This document shows, one piece after another, positions 5,403 through 5,578 of a stretch of 5,578 nucleotides of DNA. The notes beneath the pieces are model-generated. The model was not told the origin of the DNA and searched no databases. It saw only the letters and a program-made list of their open reading frames with translations. This stretch comes from Alphaproteobacteria bacterium. GTDB lineage: Bacteria; Pseudomonadota; Alphaproteobacteria; Kiloniellales; JAKSDN01. A program made the position numbers and the translations under genes. Position 1 is the first letter of the stretch. Every line of letters begins with the position of its first letter. The stretch is from contig JAUVQB010000117.1 in assembly GCA_030598385.1 (NCBI GenBank), positions 1 to 5,578 on the forward strand, given 5' to 3'.

Positions 5403-5425
5403 GCGGCCGCTTGCCTGGCGGCCGC
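5403..5425. other. GC-rich hairpin between the monooxygenase and the next gene
   Basis: GCGGCCGC (5403-5410) is repeated at 5418-5425 after TTGCCTG. As each copy is itself palindromic, the pair forms an 8-bp stem with a 7-nt loop in RNA. It starts 18 nt after the monooxygenase stop. No T-tract follows, so an ordinary intrinsic terminator is unlikely. It could stabilise the upstream mRNA end or partly uncouple expression of the binding-protein gene. It could also be incidental in G+C-rich DNA. Confidence 0.4.
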
Positions 5426-5504
5426 GCCGACAAGAACGGCCCCCATGTCGAAGGGGAATGAAGCTTAAGATTGGCCTAGACAAAAAAATCGGGAGGACGG
5501 ATCC

Positions 5505-5578
5505 ATGCAGAAGTTCGAAAACCTTCAGAGGCAGCTCTCTGAGGGGCGTATCTCACGCCGTGATTTCATCCAGCGTGC
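5505..5578 (+). CDS. N-terminus of a probable Tat-exported ABC-transporter solute-binding protein (cut by the window end)
   Basis: Only 24 codons are visible: MQKFENLQRQL followed by SEGRISRRDFIQR. The start is well supported by GGGAGGA (5491-5497), 7 nt before ATG 5505-5507. SRRDFI is a twin-arginine (Tat) motif; the short charged lead-in ending in 'xGRxSRRDFx' is typical of periplasmic solute-binding proteins of alphaproteobacterial ABC importers, particularly peptide/opine-type (family 5) ones. The hydrophobic part of the signal lies beyond the window, so the assignment rests on this N-terminal style and on gene order. A Tat-exported redox enzyme is the main alternative. It lies 119 bp after the monooxygenase stop on the same strand; an A7 tract at 5482-5488 precedes the ribosome binding site. 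If correct, the operon continues with permease and ATPase genes to the right. Confidence 0.6.
   Translation, partial: MQKFENLQRQLSEGRISRRDFIQR

Noticed and set aside
4087..5433. A 448-codon minus-strand open frame opposite the monooxygenase and the regulatory region.
   Set aside because: It is antisense to a full-length, family-matching gene, has a His/Arg/Gly-rich composition with no recognisable domain, and starts without a ribosome binding site. Long antisense frames are expected in G+C-rich DNA.
5382..5468. A 28-codon frame starting at an ATGA overlap with the monooxygenase stop (MTARQDSAAACL... ending in KGNEA).
   Set aside because: Translational coupling is possible, but there is no ribosome binding site, third positions are much less G/C-biased than in the neighbours, and the frame contains the GC hairpin. 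Too weak to call.
1..5578. Mobile element, CRISPR array, toxin-antitoxin pair or tRNA.
   Set aside because: No transposase, integrase, terminal repeats, spaced repeat array, small paired toxin-like genes or cloverleaf sequence could be seen on either strand.

Overview
The window is about 5.6 kb of G+C-rich DNA (roughly two thirds G+C by eye, codon third positions overwhelmingly G or C). It looks like a chromosomal segment of an alphaproteobacterium. The support for that is codon use, the architecture of the acidic hypothetical protein at 2193-2675, and the 'xGRxSRRDF' Tat-type start of the last gene; no marker gene fixes the taxon. I see no RNA gene, CRISPR array, insertion sequence or phage gene, and no gene-free stretch longer than 200 bases.

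Layout, left to right. (1) 1-117, plus strand: the last 38 codons of a gene that begins outside the window. (2) 2-1606, minus strand: an aldehyde dehydrogenase with a complete active site; its reading frame runs past the usual family end and across the whole visible part of the convergent left-hand gene. (3) A 139-bp divergent intergenic region, then two plus-strand genes: a Rid (YjgF/UK114) family protein (1746-2153) and an acidic hypothetical protein with an (EPAE)5 linker (2193-2675), which probably has its own promoter. (4) 2683-3120, minus strand: a MaoC-like (R)-specific enoyl-CoA hydratase gene interrupted by an in-frame TAA inside its active-site motif. It is convergent with the hypothetical gene, 7 bp away. 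(5) 3203-4120, minus strand: a GcvA-type LysR regulator. (6) A 197-bp divergent regulatory region with CTAAT-like boxes and helically phased ATTT repeats. (7) 4318-5385, plus strand: a luciferase-like flavin-dependent monooxygenase. (8) 5505-5578, plus strand: the first 24 codons of what is probably a Tat-exported ABC-transporter solute-binding protein.

How the genes may work together (inference): a LysR regulator facing a flavin monooxygenase, followed by a transporter binding protein, with an aldehyde dehydrogenase, a Rid deaminase-like protein and a hotdog-fold hydratase nearby, is the usual content of a catabolic locus. Such a locus imports an organic, possibly nitrogen-containing, substrate, opens it oxidatively and processes the aldehyde, enamine/imine or CoA-ester intermediates. 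The substrate cannot be read from the sequence. The most notable points are the broken MaoC active site (stop codon plus His-to-Asn), the antisense-coded C-terminal extension of the aldehyde dehydrogenase, and the phased repeats upstream of the monooxygenase. I did not find a clearly new multi-gene system.
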